From assembly GCA_029260905.1 (NCBI GenBank), contig JAJDCH010000004.1, forward strand, positions 1 through 44,959: a stretch of DNA of 44,959 bases, read 5' to 3'. The stretch comes from Candidatus Levyibacteriota bacterium (GTDB taxonomy: Bacteria; Patescibacteriota; Microgenomatia; Levybacterales; UBA12049). The translations under genes were made by a program, and so were the position numbers. Below the pieces are notes generated by a model. The model ran no database searches. It was given only the letters and a program-made list of their open reading frames with translations, and had not been told where the DNA came from. Numbering within the stretch: the stretch's first letter is position 1; each line of letters starts with the position of its first letter. Of the stretch, positions 1 to 9,762 are shown piece after piece.

Positions 1-219
1 GGAATGGGTTATGTCGCCCTATCCCGTGTCAGAACGCTAAATGGCATAAAACTGCTTGGTATTAATTCAACCGCGCTGATGGTAAATAAAGGCGTACTAC
101 ATCTAGACCAAGAGCTACAACAGCTTTCCAAAAAAGAAGAAGAGGGACTTGCCAAATTAGATCAAAAAACAAAACAAAAACGACAAAAATACTTTATCAA
201 GGACATACTATCCTTGTAG
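1..219 (+). CDS. C-terminal fragment of a PIF1/RecD-like superfamily 1 helicase (5' end outside window)
   Basis: GYVALSRVRTLNGIKLLGIN motif typical of the C-terminus of PIF1/UvrD-like helicases; ORF is open at the window edge. Confidence 0.7.
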   Translation, partial: GMGYVALSRVRTLNGIKLLGINSTALMVNKGVLHLDQELQQLSKKEEEGLAKLDQKTKQKRQKYFIKDILSL

Positions 220-227
220 TCCTCGCT

Positions 228-2468
228 TTATCCCAGCTCTACGAGCGATTTAAAGAACTGCGCAGACCAACGAAAAACATTATTGTCCCTAACCAAATCT
301 CTCATTCTTCTCATTCTTCTTTTCTGTTCAGAGACTTTCATAGTAATTGCCTCATAAATAGCATCAGACGTCGCTTCTGCATTGTATGGATTAATAATCA
401 GCGCATCAATCAACTCACGGGATGCACCAGTAAAGTGGCTAAGAATTAGTACTCCTTTTTCATCATTACGAGAAGCAACAAATTCCTTTGCAACCAGGTT
501 CATACCATCATGAAGCGGTGTCACAAGGCAGACATCAGCTGCTCGATAAAGAGGGTATATCACATCATGTCCGTGATGTTTGTTAAGAAAAACTACTGGT
601 TTCCATCCGTTTTTCTTAAAACTATTATTAATTCTATCTACCTCCTGTTGCACTTTCTGATTAAAATCTTGATATTCCTTGATCGAAGTCCTGCTTGGCG
701 CTGATAATTGAAGAAAAGTAAAATCGCCTATAAATTCTTTATGGTTTGTTAAAAAGATCTCAACTGCTTTTAACCTCTCAAGAATTCCTTTTGTATAATC
801 CAGTCTATCTACACCAAGTGCAAGATATTTTGAATTTATTCCCAAACTTTTTAGAACCCTTTTACTTTCTTCATCTTCTGCTACTAGTTCTTCTTTTTCA
901 ACTTTATCTTTTGAAAAAGCAATACTGATAGGGAATGGCTTGATATGAGTAGTGTGACCAGATTTTGTAACTGCGAACTCTTCAAGATCAATCAGAGACT
1001 CAAGCTCACGACCTACAGTTGTAATGAAATTATTACAATGAAGCTGAGTATGAAAACCAATTATGTCAGCACCAAGCATCCCGTCAATAAGTTCTTTTCT
1101 CCACGGACAAATACTAAATGCTTCAGGATTTGGCCAAGGAATATGCCAAAACATCCCAATTGTCACATCTTTTCTTTTCTCACGAATCAAACGGGGGAGA
1201 AGTGAAAAATGAAAATCTTGTATGAATACAATCGGATTTTTTTCTTTTTTAATCTCTTGAAGAACTGTTTTTGCGAATTTCTCATTCACGTTTTTATACT
1301 CTTCCCAATTTTCTTTTCTAAAAATAGGCCTCACGTGTGTCATATGACAAAGAGGCCAAAGGCCTTCATTGGAAAACCCAAGATAAAAACCTTTTTCCTC
1401 TTCTTCAGTCAACCAAACTCGCCTCAAAGTATATTTGGGATCATTTGGCGGAACAGCAATTCTATCATTTGAATCAACAACTTCCCTGTCTGCATCACCT
1501 GATCCAGTTGCAATCCAGGTTCCTCCTGTTGCCTGCATAATCGGCTCAACCGCTGTTGCCATCCCGCTTGCTGGTGTATGATATGTTATTTTTGTGCCGT
1601 CTTTGGTATGAACATATGGCTCTCTATTTGAAACAACAAATATTTTTCTATTTTTTACCACATCACCCATAAAGGCGGTCAGCCTTTCAGACGTCCAAGG
1701 TGAGTCAAGTTTCTCAAGCTGAACCCTTGCATGCGCGGTTACCGCCATTCTCGCCTCAATCAGATTTTTTTGCATATCTGCGACTTCCTTAAAAAGTGGC
1801 CTAAAAATAGGATTGTTAATAATTCCTTTATTTTTATAACTAACGCCCTTTTTATTTACCTTGAGAGAAGTCATAAAATTGCTAATTGGCGCAAAGATTA
1901 TCCAGCGAAGAACCAAAAATATAGCAAGGGAAACAAGCGCAGCCTGAGTTGAAAGTCTAATAAGATTATCTTTCCAGATATCAGTGAGTCTGGTGTCAAT
2001 ATAACCTGCATTTTGAACAACTATCAATGATCCCACAACACTTTTCTTATCAGCATCATGAAGCGGTGATGCAAAAACATACATCTTCATATTTTCAACA
2101 GTTACAAAACTTCCATTTGCCGCACCCTCATCCATAACATCAACAGCCACCTGTTCTGCCTCAGATATCTTTTTGGGAAGTGCAGATGAAACAGCTACGA
2201 TTGTTCCTTTGTTGTCAGTAATTGCAAGACCAGCAATTCTCTGATTATCAACAAATCTTTCAACAACATCCTGAAGATATATATCTGATTTGTTAATAAA
2301 ATTTGGCTCAACTGCCTCTTTTAAACTTCCTGCAAGAAGAGATGACCTATACTGAATGTCTGATTCCAGTCTTTTTTCTTCATTCTCAACCTGAGAATAG
2401 GTAAAAGAAACAGTAATAAGACTAACTATAAAAACTATTGCTAAAATTGCGGCAAAAATTTGTTTCAT
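228..2468 (-). CDS. otsA: Trehalose-6-phosphate synthase (GT20) with N-terminal two-TM extracytoplasmic sensor-like region
   Basis: GT20 motifs ([58 protein letters not shown]); TM helices near aa 5-25 and 170-195. Confidence 0.9.
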   Translation of the reverse strand: MKQIFAAILAIVFIVSLITVSFTYSQVENEEKRLESDIQYRSSLLAGSLKEAVEPNFINKSDIYLQDVVERFVDNQRIAGLAITDNKGTIVAVSSALPKKISEAEQVAVDVMDEGAANGSFVTVENMKMYVFASPLHDADKKSVVGSLIVVQNAGYIDTRLTDIWKDNLIRLSTQAALVSLAIFLVLRWIIFAPISNFMTSLKVNKKGVSYKNKGIINNPIFRPLFKEVADMQKNLIEARMAVTAHARVQLEKLDSPWTSERLTAFMGDVVKNRKIFVVSNREPYVHTKDGTKITYHTPASGMATAVEPIMQATGGTWIATGSGDADREVVDSNDRIAVPPNDPKYTLRRVWLTEEEEKGFYLGFSNEGLWPLCHMTHVRPIFRKENWEEYKNVNEKFAKTVLQEIKKEKNPIVFIQDFHFSLLPRLIREKRKDVTIGMFWHIPWPNPEAFSICPWRKELIDGMLGADIIGFHTQLHCNNFITTVGRELESLIDLEEFAVTKSGHTTHIKPFPISIAFSKDKVEKEELVAEDEESKRVLKSLGINSKYLALGVDRLDYTKGILERLKAVEIFLTNHKEFIGDFTFLQLSAPSRTSIKEYQDFNQKVQQEVDRINNSFKKNGWKPVVFLNKHHGHDVIYPLYRAADVCLVTPLHDGMNLVAKEFVASRNDEKGVLILSHFTGASRELIDALIINPYNAEATSDAIYEAITMKVSEQKRRMRRMRDLVRDNNVFRWSAQFFKSLVELG

Positions 2469-2574
2469 CTGAAATTATATTTTATCATACCCAATCACCA
2501 CCACCTACCAAATTGACTCCCAACTCTTTATTCTTACACAAACATTACAAAAAAAAGATTATGATAAATTTCTA

Positions 2575-3027
2575 GTGAACAAAATTTTTAGGTTCGTATC
2601 AGCCATTCTTATCTGCCAGGCAGCAGGTATATTGGGATCTTTCTTTACAATCAATTCTGTAAGCACTTGGTATGCTGATATTAATAAACCTTTTTTCAAT
2701 CCACCTTCGTTCGTATTTGGACCCGTCTGGACAATTCTCTATTTAATGATGGGAATATCTCTTTTCCTTGCATGGGAGAAAAAAATAAATCTTAAATGGT
2801 TCTTTATTCAACTCGTTCTAAATTCTCTCTGGAGCATAATATTTTTTGGCCTGCAAAACCCATTACTTGCTTTTATTGAAATAATATTTCTTTGGATTGC
2901 AATAATTTTTACCATCAAAAGCTTTTGGAAGAAAGCAAGAACATCTGCATATCTTCTTATTCCCTATTTTTTTTGGGTAACCTTTGCTTCCATTCTCAAT
3001 CTCTCAATAGTTATTCTAAATCTATAA
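2575..3027 (+). CDS. TspO/MBR family tryptophan-rich sensory protein
   Basis: WYADINKPFFNPPSFVFGPVWTILYLMMGISLFLAW is the TspO signature; GTG start. Confidence 0.9.
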   Translation: MNKIFRFVSAILICQAAGILGSFFTINSVSTWYADINKPFFNPPSFVFGPVWTILYLMMGISLFLAWEKKINLKWFFIQLVLNSLWSIIFFGLQNPLLAFIEIIFLWIAIIFTIKSFWKKARTSAYLLIPYFFWVTFASILNLSIVILNL

Positions 3028-3049
3028 TAAAATCTGCTATAATCTAACA

Positions 3050-4147
3050 TTGTTTATGTTTCTAGCACTTTTTTATATAATCTCGCTTCTTTTTCTATTT
3101 TATATTCTTGCCAAAATCTGTGATGAATATTTTGTAAAGAGTCTTGACATGATCTCCAACAAATTTAAACTCCCAGAAGATGTGGCAGGTGCGACATTTA
3201 TGGCAATAGGCACAAGTGCTCCAGAATTTTTTACCTCAGTCATAGCCCTCACCAAGGTTGGTTCTGAAAACATAGGTGCTGGTACAATCGTTGGATCTGC
3301 AATTTTTAACATACTTGTAATTGTTGGAGGAGCAGCAATTGTTTCAACTGCATTTCTCTCTTGGCGTCCTGTTCTTAGGGATATGCTTTTTTATTCAATC
3401 GCAATAGTAATTCTTCTTTTTACATTTAGAGACGGTGTCATAAACATGGCTGAAGCATTTTCATATCTTGTTGCTTATGGATTTTATATTTTTATTCTTG
3501 TGAATTGGAAGAACTGGTTTCCTGAAAAAAAGAAATTTAGACAACCAGAAGAGATTGTTAAATCAATGAAAGAAGAAGATAAATATCTTTCAAAAAATAA
3601 AAATTTTTTCTCAAAAATTCTTTTAGCAATTGATGAGTTGCTTTCCATTTTCTTTCCTGATCTTAACAAAAAACCAAACCTCTACTGGGTAACATTTATA
3701 ATTTCAATTTTGTTTATAATTGCTGCAAGCTATGGACTTGTTGAAGCAGGGATTGGACTTGCAAAAATACTTGGGATCCCCGAAGTAATAATCGCACTTA
3801 CAATATTAGCTGGTGGCACATCTGTGCCAGATCTTATTTCTTCTCTCATTGTTGCAAAAAAGGGAAGGGGTGACATGGCTGTTAGCAATGCAGTTGGAAG
3901 CAATTCATTTGATATTATGATTGGTTTGGGCCTTCCATGGTTTGTATTTATTTTATTAACAGGAAAACCAATCACAGTCGCAACAGAAAACTTAACCTCA
4001 TCTATAATTCTTCTTTTCTTTACAGTAATATCAATTCTTTTTGTTTTGTCTGTTCAAAGATTCAAACTTGGTCGCAAATCCGGCTATTTTCTCATCGTGC
4101 TTTATGTTTGCTATCTGCTTTTTGCTATTTTTTCTGCATTTAAATAA
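3050..4147 (+). CDS. Calcium/sodium antiporter (CaCA family, YrbG-like)
   Basis: Two alpha-repeats, GATFMAIGTSAPEFFTS and ALTILAGGTSVPDLISS / NAVGSNSFDIMIGLGLPW; TTG or ATG (3056) start. Confidence 0.9.
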   Translation: MFMFLALFYIISLLFLFYILAKICDEYFVKSLDMISNKFKLPEDVAGATFMAIGTSAPEFFTSVIALTKVGSENIGAGTIVGSAIFNILVIVGGAAIVSTAFLSWRPVLRDMLFYSIAIVILLFTFRDGVINMAEAFSYLVAYGFYIFILVNWKNWFPEKKKFRQPEEIVKSMKEEDKYLSKNKNFFSKILLAIDELLSIFFPDLNKKPNLYWVTFIISILFIIAASYGLVEAGIGLAKILGIPEVIIALTILAGGTSVPDLISSLIVAKKGRGDMAVSNAVGSNSFDIMIGLGLPWFVFILLTGKPITVATENLTSSIILLFFTVISILFVLSVQRFKLGRKSGYFLIVLYVCYLLFAIFSAFK

Positions 4148-4192
4148 AGCCCCAGCTAGCTTTCTGCCACGATATATGGTAAAATAGGTTTC

Positions 4193-4462
4193 TTGAGCAA
4201 GCAAGCAATAGTTAAATGTGCCCAGTGTGGATCACCGTTAATACTGGTCAAACAAGTAACGCGGGTGGTTGAAGGTGCAAGATTTCCACAAACCTCCTCA
4301 GTCTATAAATGCTCCAATAAAGAATGTCAGTCTCAACGCGAAAAGGATACAGAAAAAAGAAAAAAACTTCAGGAAGAGCGAACAAAAGCTCAAGAAGATA
4401 GAATCAAACAAAAAGCAATTGATAAAAAAGAAAAAGCTGCAAAATTTATCAACGACAAATAA
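4193..4462 (+). CDS. Small zinc-ribbon-like hypothetical protein with charged coiled tail
   Basis: CAQCG...CSNKEC Cys pairs; TTG start with TAAAAT -10 box 7 nt upstream. Confidence 0.6.
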   Translation: MSKQAIVKCAQCGSPLILVKQVTRVVEGARFPQTSSVYKCSNKECQSQREKDTEKRKKLQEERTKAQEDRIKQKAIDKKEKAAKFINDK

Positions 4463-4754
4463 TCACTTCTCCGATTTGTATTTTCTTTTTTAAGACTATG
4501 CCACTTGGCAACTCTAAAATCTTGTCAAAAATCGGATTCCAGAAAAACATATTATTTGGTCTAAGATCTTTTTTTAATTTAACTACTTTATTTTCATTAT
4601 CCAATACCAGAACATCGATCGGGAAAGATAATCCAAAAGTATGAATCCCAAAACGAGTGCGGAAAAAAACCGAGTAAGGCTTTTTCTTACCAATCAGACC
4701 CCAAATTTTTGCAAAACCAGATAATTTTTGCACTCTTAAGCTGAACACAAACAT
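4449..4754 (-). CDS. DUF192 family protein
   Basis: FGIHTFGLSFPIDVLVLDNENKVVKLKKDLRPN...ILELPSG pattern of DUF192. Confidence 0.8.
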   Translation of the reverse strand: MFVFSLRVQKLSGFAKIWGLIGKKKPYSVFFRTRFGIHTFGLSFPIDVLVLDNENKVVKLKKDLRPNNMFFWNPIFDKILELPSGIVLKKKIQIGEVIICR

Positions 4755-4797
4755 ATTATAATATAATTACGCTGGGAATATTTTGAGGATTAACTTG

Positions 4798-4868
4798 AGC
4801 GGGTAAGGGGAATCGGACCCCTGTAACCTGATTGGCAACCAGGTGTACTACCATTGTACTATACCCGC
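4798..4868 (-). tRNA. tRNA-Gly(GCC)
   Basis: Cloverleaf on minus strand GCGGGTATAG...CCTGG-TTGCCAA-TCAGG...TACCCGC; anticodon GCC; no encoded CCA. Confidence 0.93.
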
Positions 4869-4971
4869 AGTTATCGACTAACTACTAAATGTATTTCTGA
4901 GTATATCAAAAACCTGGCTTTTCCTCAATATTTGGAACAGGGATGAATTGTACTATAATAAGTATTGATTT

Positions 4972-5583
4972 ATGACTACAACAATTTATCTAATCCGACA
5001 CGGCCATGTCTACAATCCCCAAAATATTATCTATGGCAGATTGCCAGGCTTTAAACTTTCCGAAGAAGGAATAAAAGAAATAGAGCAAACAGCAAGTTTT
5101 CTTGCTGACAAAAACATCAAGGCTATTTATTCAAGCCCTGTTTATCGAACTAGACAATCAGCAAAAATAATAAAAGAAAAATTAAAACTTAATGAAATTA
5201 AAATCTCCCAAGAGCTCTTTGAAGTAAAAACCTCACTAGATGGCCTAAGCGCTTCTGAGTTTGATGTAGTAAACACTGACTACTACTCGCAACCAATTAT
5301 TAAAAAGGGGGATGAAACAATTGAAAAAGTTGCCAAGAGAATGCAAAAATCTATCTCAAAAATACTTGGCAAACATAAAGGTCAATCCGTTGCTGCTTTC
5401 TCACACGGTGATCCTATTATGATTCTCTGGGCAGCACTTGAAAAAAGACCACTTGAATTCTTCTCAATAAGAAATCACGACCATGTTAAGTACCTCAATA
5501 CAGCCGGAGTGCTAAAAATTACAAAATCAGAAAAAGAGGAATTAAGAGTTGGAATTGCTTTTGTTCCTGTGATAAAGCATTAA
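4972..5583 (+). CDS. Histidine phosphatase (phosphoglycerate mutase-like) family protein
   Basis: IYLIRHGHVYNP RHG motif, SSPVYRTRQSA, FSHGDPI. Confidence 0.9.
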   Translation: MTTTIYLIRHGHVYNPQNIIYGRLPGFKLSEEGIKEIEQTASFLADKNIKAIYSSPVYRTRQSAKIIKEKLKLNEIKISQELFEVKTSLDGLSASEFDVVNTDYYSQPIIKKGDETIEKVAKRMQKSISKILGKHKGQSVAAFSHGDPIMILWAALEKRPLEFFSIRNHDHVKYLNTAGVLKITKSEKEELRVGIAFVPVIKH

Positions 5584-6299
5584 ATAATGCCTTGTGCTTC
5601 CATTTTTCTTGCGCAACCAGGAAATTGAGTAAAAATACTTGACCTCTGAAGAAGCCTTTGAACAGCATCAATCTGAACCTCAATAGGTGCCAAATCTGCT
5701 CTTTCATAACCTGTTCCCATACTCTTCCATGTTCCATAAGAGAACTGGAAAGCACCATAGTAACCATTACCAGTATTTTTTGCTGGATCCATACCAGCCT
5801 CACAGTTTCCAAGATAGGTAATCTGGTCCATTGTAAGAGACTGTGGTGAATTTGTATTAGCAATAGGCGCTTTAACCGGTATTTCAGCAACTACATTCTC
5901 AACAACCTGTACTGTTGGAACAGGGGCTATCTTTTCCTGTTTTACAGCAAGTATCGCATCTTTTGATGCTTGATCAAGCCTTGCTTGAAGTTCTGGTTTA
6001 AGAGCCTCGGGCTCATCTGAACCTCCCTCTTTAAGTTTAAGAAGCTGGTTTGCTTCAATCAACTCAGGATTTTCAATCCAATCATTATCATTCCACAAAG
6101 TTGTCCAGAAGTCCTCAGCTCCATATTGCAAATTTGCAATAGATGTAAGAGATTCTCCAGGTTGCACAATATGACCACTAAGCAGACTCTCTGGCATTAC
6201 CCTTGAGAACTGTACTGCTGGCGACACCGATTGATGCGTTGGATAAGCTGTTGGTAGGATTGCTGATGCAAGAACACCTGCAATTAAAAAATTAATCAT
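5580..6299 (-). CDS. Secreted LysM + resuscitation-promoting-factor/transglycosylase-like cell wall protein
   Basis: Signal peptide; LysM (HIVQPGESLTSIANLQYG); C-terminal CEAGMDPAKNTGNGYYGAFQFSYGTWKSMG transglycosylase-like domain. Confidence 0.85.
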   Translation of the reverse strand: MINFLIAGVLASAILPTAYPTHQSVSPAVQFSRVMPESLLSGHIVQPGESLTSIANLQYGAEDFWTTLWNDNDWIENPELIEANQLLKLKEGGSDEPEALKPELQARLDQASKDAILAVKQEKIAPVPTVQVVENVVAEIPVKAPIANTNSPQSLTMDQITYLGNCEAGMDPAKNTGNGYYGAFQFSYGTWKSMGTGYERADLAPIEVQIDAVQRLLQRSSIFTQFPGCARKMEAQGII

Positions 6300-6352
6300 A
6301 ATATTGTTGGGCGATCAAATACTATAAGATATTTAATCGTTCACAAAAGGGA

Positions 6353-6381
6353 ATTATAAACTAATTTTCAACACTTGTCAA
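6353..6381 (-). promoter_or_regulatory. Consensus sigma70-type promoter TTGACA-17-TATAAT driving the LysM/Rpf-like gene
   Basis: Minus strand TTGACA (6381-6376), 17-nt spacer, TATAAT (6358-6353); predicted TSS about 6346. Confidence 0.85.
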
Positions 6382-6529
6382 GTACTATAGTTTAACACAA
6401 TAAGGCTACATAAGAATAAAATAAATATCCTATAAAAATTATTGGGGCTTAAAAGGTTGAATCAGTTTCCTCCTAACCTAAATATGCTCAACAGATAAAT
6501 GCAGAAAATTTGAATCTCATTGTAAATTG

Positions 6530-6602
6530 TGCTGAGGGTCAGAGTCGAACTGACATGGCCTGTTCTTCAGACAGGTGCCTTGACCACCTTGGCTACCTCA
6601 GC
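6530..6602 (-). tRNA. tRNA-Phe(GAA)
   Basis: Minus strand GCTGAGG...CCTGT-CTGAAGA-ACAGG...CCTCAGCA; anticodon GAA. Confidence 0.93.
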
Positions 6603-6609
6603 AAAAATG

Positions 6610-6682
6610 TGGACGATGCAGGATTCGAACCCGCGACATCTTCAGTGTAAATGAAGCGCTCTACCAACTGAGCTAATCGTCC
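6610..6682 (-). tRNA. tRNA-Val(TAC)
   Basis: Minus strand GGACGATTAGCTCAGTTGGTAGAGCGCTTCA-TTTACAC-TGAAG...GGTTCGAATCC; anticodon TAC. Confidence 0.95.
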
Positions 6683-6808
6683 ATAGCTAATCGTGCAGTA
6701 TGCACTATTATAATTGATATTTATACTATGATCAAGGACAAGGCAAATACATAAACCACCTTTTGTAAAAAATAATTTTCAGAAGCCAGGACAAAAAAAA
6801 CTAAATGA

Positions 6809-8305
6809 TCACAAAACAAAATTATCAACATCTTTGGGGATCCAATATTTAATTTTATTCTCTGGCAAATGCATAATCCTATTGGGGCTCAGACCTTGTA
6901 CAAATTCTTCTGTATGGCTTACAAAAAGCATCGCTCCTTTATAGGTTTTTAGTGCCTCAAGAATTGTTCTTTGAGAGAGCATGTCAAGATACGTTGTCGG
7001 CTCATCAAGAATCAATAAATTATAATTCTGAAGCATTAACATGGCTATAGAGAGTCTTGTCTTCTCGCCTCCTGAAAGGGTTCCGATTTTTTGGTAAAGC
7101 TTGGGGCGAGGGAAATTAAATGAAGCAAAAATGGGTAAAATCTGAGTCAATGGCAAGCCACACTTTTCTTCAATCATTTCCATAATCGTTTTACTCATGT
7201 CAAAAGTCTCAAATTCTTGTGAATAGTATCCTATGTGAAGGGCTGGATCTTTGACAATTTCGCCACTGTCTGGTTGCAGTCGACTCATGAGTATTTTGAT
7301 AAATGTACTCTTTCCAGCACCGTTTGGACCATACAAAGCAATTCTCTCCCCACGCCCAATGGAAAGTGAAACATCTGAAAAAATTTTACTATCCTCAAAA
7401 CTTATAGATAAATCTTTTACTTGAAGCGGAATCTCGCTTGTGTGTTTTGGTTCTGGCAAGCTAAATTTAATCCCGCGGATTTCCTTTGGCAATTCTGGCA
7501 ATTTGTCTTTAATCCTATCAATCCTATTCTGCACACTTGCGCGAGCTCTTGCGCCTTTTTCAGTTGACCCGCTCGCCATCTTCAGCAAGCTTTTTTTCAT
7601 TCGATTTATTTCTTTTTGATCATTTTCAAATTTTTTCAAAAGCATAGCGTCATTGTTACTTTTTAGCTTTATATACTTAGAGTAATTTCCTTTATATTCC
7701 TCGATCTTCTTGGTAGTCGGATTTACTGCAAGAATCTTGTCTATATGCTGATCAAGCAGATTAATATCGTGAGAAATGACAATCAAGGTATGTGGATATT
7801 CACTTAGAAATTCCATAATAAAACGTTTTCCCTCTGTATCAAGAAAGTTTGTTGGCTCATCAAGAAGCAATATGTCAGGCTCTTGAATTATTGCTCGAAG
7901 TAAAGCAAGTTTGGTTCTTTGTCCACCACTAAGTATCTTAGGCAAAGTATTTAAATCTTCGTTAACCTCAAGTGATTCAAGCATTACCATCAGCTCCCAT
8001 GCCTCTTTTTTCATTTCAGGATCAATATAGCTCTGGATATCAACTGCCGACTCAAGTAGGGGATCATGCTTAACTTCTTGTGGGACATAACCGATCTTTC
8101 CTTGAACCTGTAATTTACCTGTGGATGCTTCATCTTCCCCTAGAAGCAACTTAAATAGCGTGGATTTCCCAGCACCATTTGGTCCGACAAGCCCAATTAG
8201 TTCTCCCTTTGCAACTGAAAAGCTGGAATCTACATAAACTTCCTGACGCGAATAACCATAAGAAATATTTTTAGCAACAATCATAATTTTGAGGGAAAGA
8301 ATCAA
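6809..8305 (-). CDS. ABC-F family ATP-binding protein (start probably at the internal MIVAKN, about 8283)
   Basis: Two ABC domains: GPNGAGKST x2, LSGGQRTKLALLRA, LSGGEKTRLSIAML, LLLDEPTNFLD, LILDEPTTYLD. Confidence 0.92.
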   Translation of the reverse strand: MILSLKIMIVAKNISYGYSRQEVYVDSSFSVAKGELIGLVGPNGAGKSTLFKLLLGEDEASTGKLQVQGKIGYVPQEVKHDPLLESAVDIQSYIDPEMKKEAWELMVMLESLEVNEDLNTLPKILSGGQRTKLALLRAIIQEPDILLLDEPTNFLDTEGKRFIMEFLSEYPHTLIVISHDINLLDQHIDKILAVNPTTKKIEEYKGNYSKYIKLKSNNDAMLLKKFENDQKEINRMKKSLLKMASGSTEKGARARASVQNRIDRIKDKLPELPKEIRGIKFSLPEPKHTSEIPLQVKDLSISFEDSKIFSDVSLSIGRGERIALYGPNGAGKSTFIKILMSRLQPDSGEIVKDPALHIGYYSQEFETFDMSKTIMEMIEEKCGLPLTQILPIFASFNFPRPKLYQKIGTLSGGEKTRLSIAMLMLQNYNLLILDEPTTYLDMLSQRTILEALKTYKGAMLFVSHTEEFVQGLSPNRIMHLPENKIKYWIPKDVDNFVL

Positions 8306-8505
8306 TTGAATTCGCTTTTTGAAGCTAGTTTACCTAAAACAAAAACTTTTCTTTCAACACCACCAATTATAACAGATTTTATATTTTCAAAAAAATTAAG
8401 ACCATGCTCTTGACAGACTATTAAATAAGAAATTAGTAAGAAAACAGTATGTGATTAGAAAATAATATTGACAAATCAACATTATTTGTTATATATTCTG
8501 GAAAC

Positions 8506-9321
8506 ATGAAACACTTTCTATTTATAATATCTTTTTTTGTCGCAATATTTTTCTTCGGATTAAGTGCTGAAAAAGCTGAAGCATATACCTGTGGAAGCAA
8601 TAGCAACTGCCATGGTGAAGAACTTACAAAATGCGGAAGCAATAGTAGGTGTAGTGGACCAAATCTTACCAATTGTGGCAGTAACAGCACCTGTTCAGGT
8701 CCCAAATTAGAAAAGTGCGGAAGTAGTAGTACATGCAGCGGTCAGGCTCTAAACAAATGTGGAAGCAATAGCAACTGCATGATAAAGTCTTCAAACCACA
8801 ACAACTCAAGCTACCATTCAAAAACAATACAACGCGAACAAGAAAAAGAACAAAGAAGAATTGAAAGGGAAAAACAAAAAGTGGAGAGAGAAAGAAAAAG
8901 AGCAGAGAGAAAAGCTGAAAGCGAAAAAAGGAAAAAGGAAAGACTTGCTAAAAGACGAGAAAATTGTCTAGAAAAAGGAAAGTATTGGAATGGTTCTAAA
9001 AACAGATGCGAAAGACACTCATCAAATAATAACACAAGCTACAGAGAAAGAAATGACAATAACTGCTATTGGTTCCATTGCCCGGACAATTCAAAAAACG
9101 GCTACGACCGTGATTACGATAGAAATAATAATGGAGGGTACAGCTATAATGATGGCAGAGATGGCGGTCGCGGAGGAGACGGAGGTAATGGTGGCAACGG
9201 AGGTAATGGTGGCAACGGTGGGAATGGTGGCAACGGAGGCAATGGCGGTAATGGTGGCAACGGAGGCAATGGCGGTAATGGGGGTAATGCTTACTTCGTA
9301 GACTATAGATTCCACAAATAA
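8506..9321 (+). CDS. Secreted repeat protein: 5x 14-aa Cys repeats, charged coiled region, C-terminal (GGN)12 tract
   Basis: Signal peptide MKHFLFIISFFVAIFFFGLSAEKAEA; CGSNSxC(SG)xxLxK repeats; GGN repeats. No family recognised. Confidence 0.85.
   Translation: MKHFLFIISFFVAIFFFGLSAEKAEAYTCGSNSNCHGEELTKCGSNSRCSGPNLTNCGSNSTCSGPKLEKCGSSSTCSGQALNKCGSNSNCMIKSSNHNNSSYHSKTIQREQEKEQRRIEREKQKVERERKRAERKAESEKRKKERLAKRRENCLEKGKYWNGSKNRCERHSSNNNTSYRERNDNNCYWFHCPDNSKNGYDRDYDRNNNGGYSYNDGRDGGRGGDGGNGGNGGNGGNGGNGGNGGNGGNGGNGGNGGNGGNAYFVDYRFHK
8590..8778 (+). repeat. Tandem 42-bp (14-aa) Cys-rich repeats, 4 full plus 1 partial
   Basis: CGSNSNCHGEELTK/CGSNSRCSGPNLTN/CGSNSTCSGPKLEK/CGSSSTCSGQALNK/CGSNSNC. Confidence 0.9.
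9181..9288 (+). repeat. 9-bp tandem repeat encoding (Gly-Gly-Asn)x12
   Basis: GGAGGTAATGGTGGCAAC... 108 bp = 12 x 9 bp with synonymous variation. Confidence 0.95.
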
Positions 9322-9419
9322 AAATCTCTTAAAACTTCTCGATCTATTTTAAAATTAAGTACATTTGCTGATGTAGCGCCCCTTAACGTGGTTAAAAATG
9401 AGGTAAACGACTTAGCCGG

Positions 9420-9502
9420 TGCGGACGAGAGGAGTTGAACCTCCACACCCTTTCGGGCACTACCACCTCAAGGTAGCGTGTATACCATTTCACCACGTCC
9501 GC
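9420..9502 (-). tRNA. tRNA-Leu(GAG)
   Basis: Minus strand GCGGACG...CTACC-TTGAGGT-GGTAG, long variable arm, CGTCCGCA; anticodon GAG. Confidence 0.93.
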
Positions 9503-9599
9503 AGATTAACTGAAAACTTAATACTCAAAACTCTAGCAATCATAAAGTGTTTTAAGTTATTAGTTTTTAAGTTCTTTGTTGTTTCGCTTTGCGAAACTG

Positions 9600-9682
9600 T
9601 ACCCAGGAGAGGATTTGAACCTCCACGCCCTTGCGGGCACTGACACCTGAAGCCAGCGTGTATACCGTTTCACCACCTGGGC
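9600..9682 (-). tRNA. tRNA-Leu(CAG)
   Basis: Minus strand GCCCAGG...CTGGC-TTCAGGT-GTCAG, long variable arm, CCTGGGTA; anticodon CAG. Confidence 0.92.
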
Positions 9683-9762
9683 TTTTTTCAGGTGTTTGAC
9701 AATTTTATCAAATGAGGGATGACTTGACAATTACCAGGTATTTTGACAATATAAAGGGACTT

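Noticed and set aside
510-1952. Plus-strand ORFs of 60-87 aa inside the trehalose synthase gene
   Set aside because: Antisense to a clear GT20 coding sequence, no homology or initiation signals
8990-9315. Alternative-frame and antisense ORFs (8990-9301 +, 9091-9315 -) over the GGN tract
   Set aside because: By-products of the 9-bp repeat being open in several frames; the signal-peptide frame is the convincing one
9693-9752. Three TTGACA copies as an operator array
   Set aside because: Probably ordinary promoter -35 elements plus AT-rich coincidence; only one (9724) has a suitable -10
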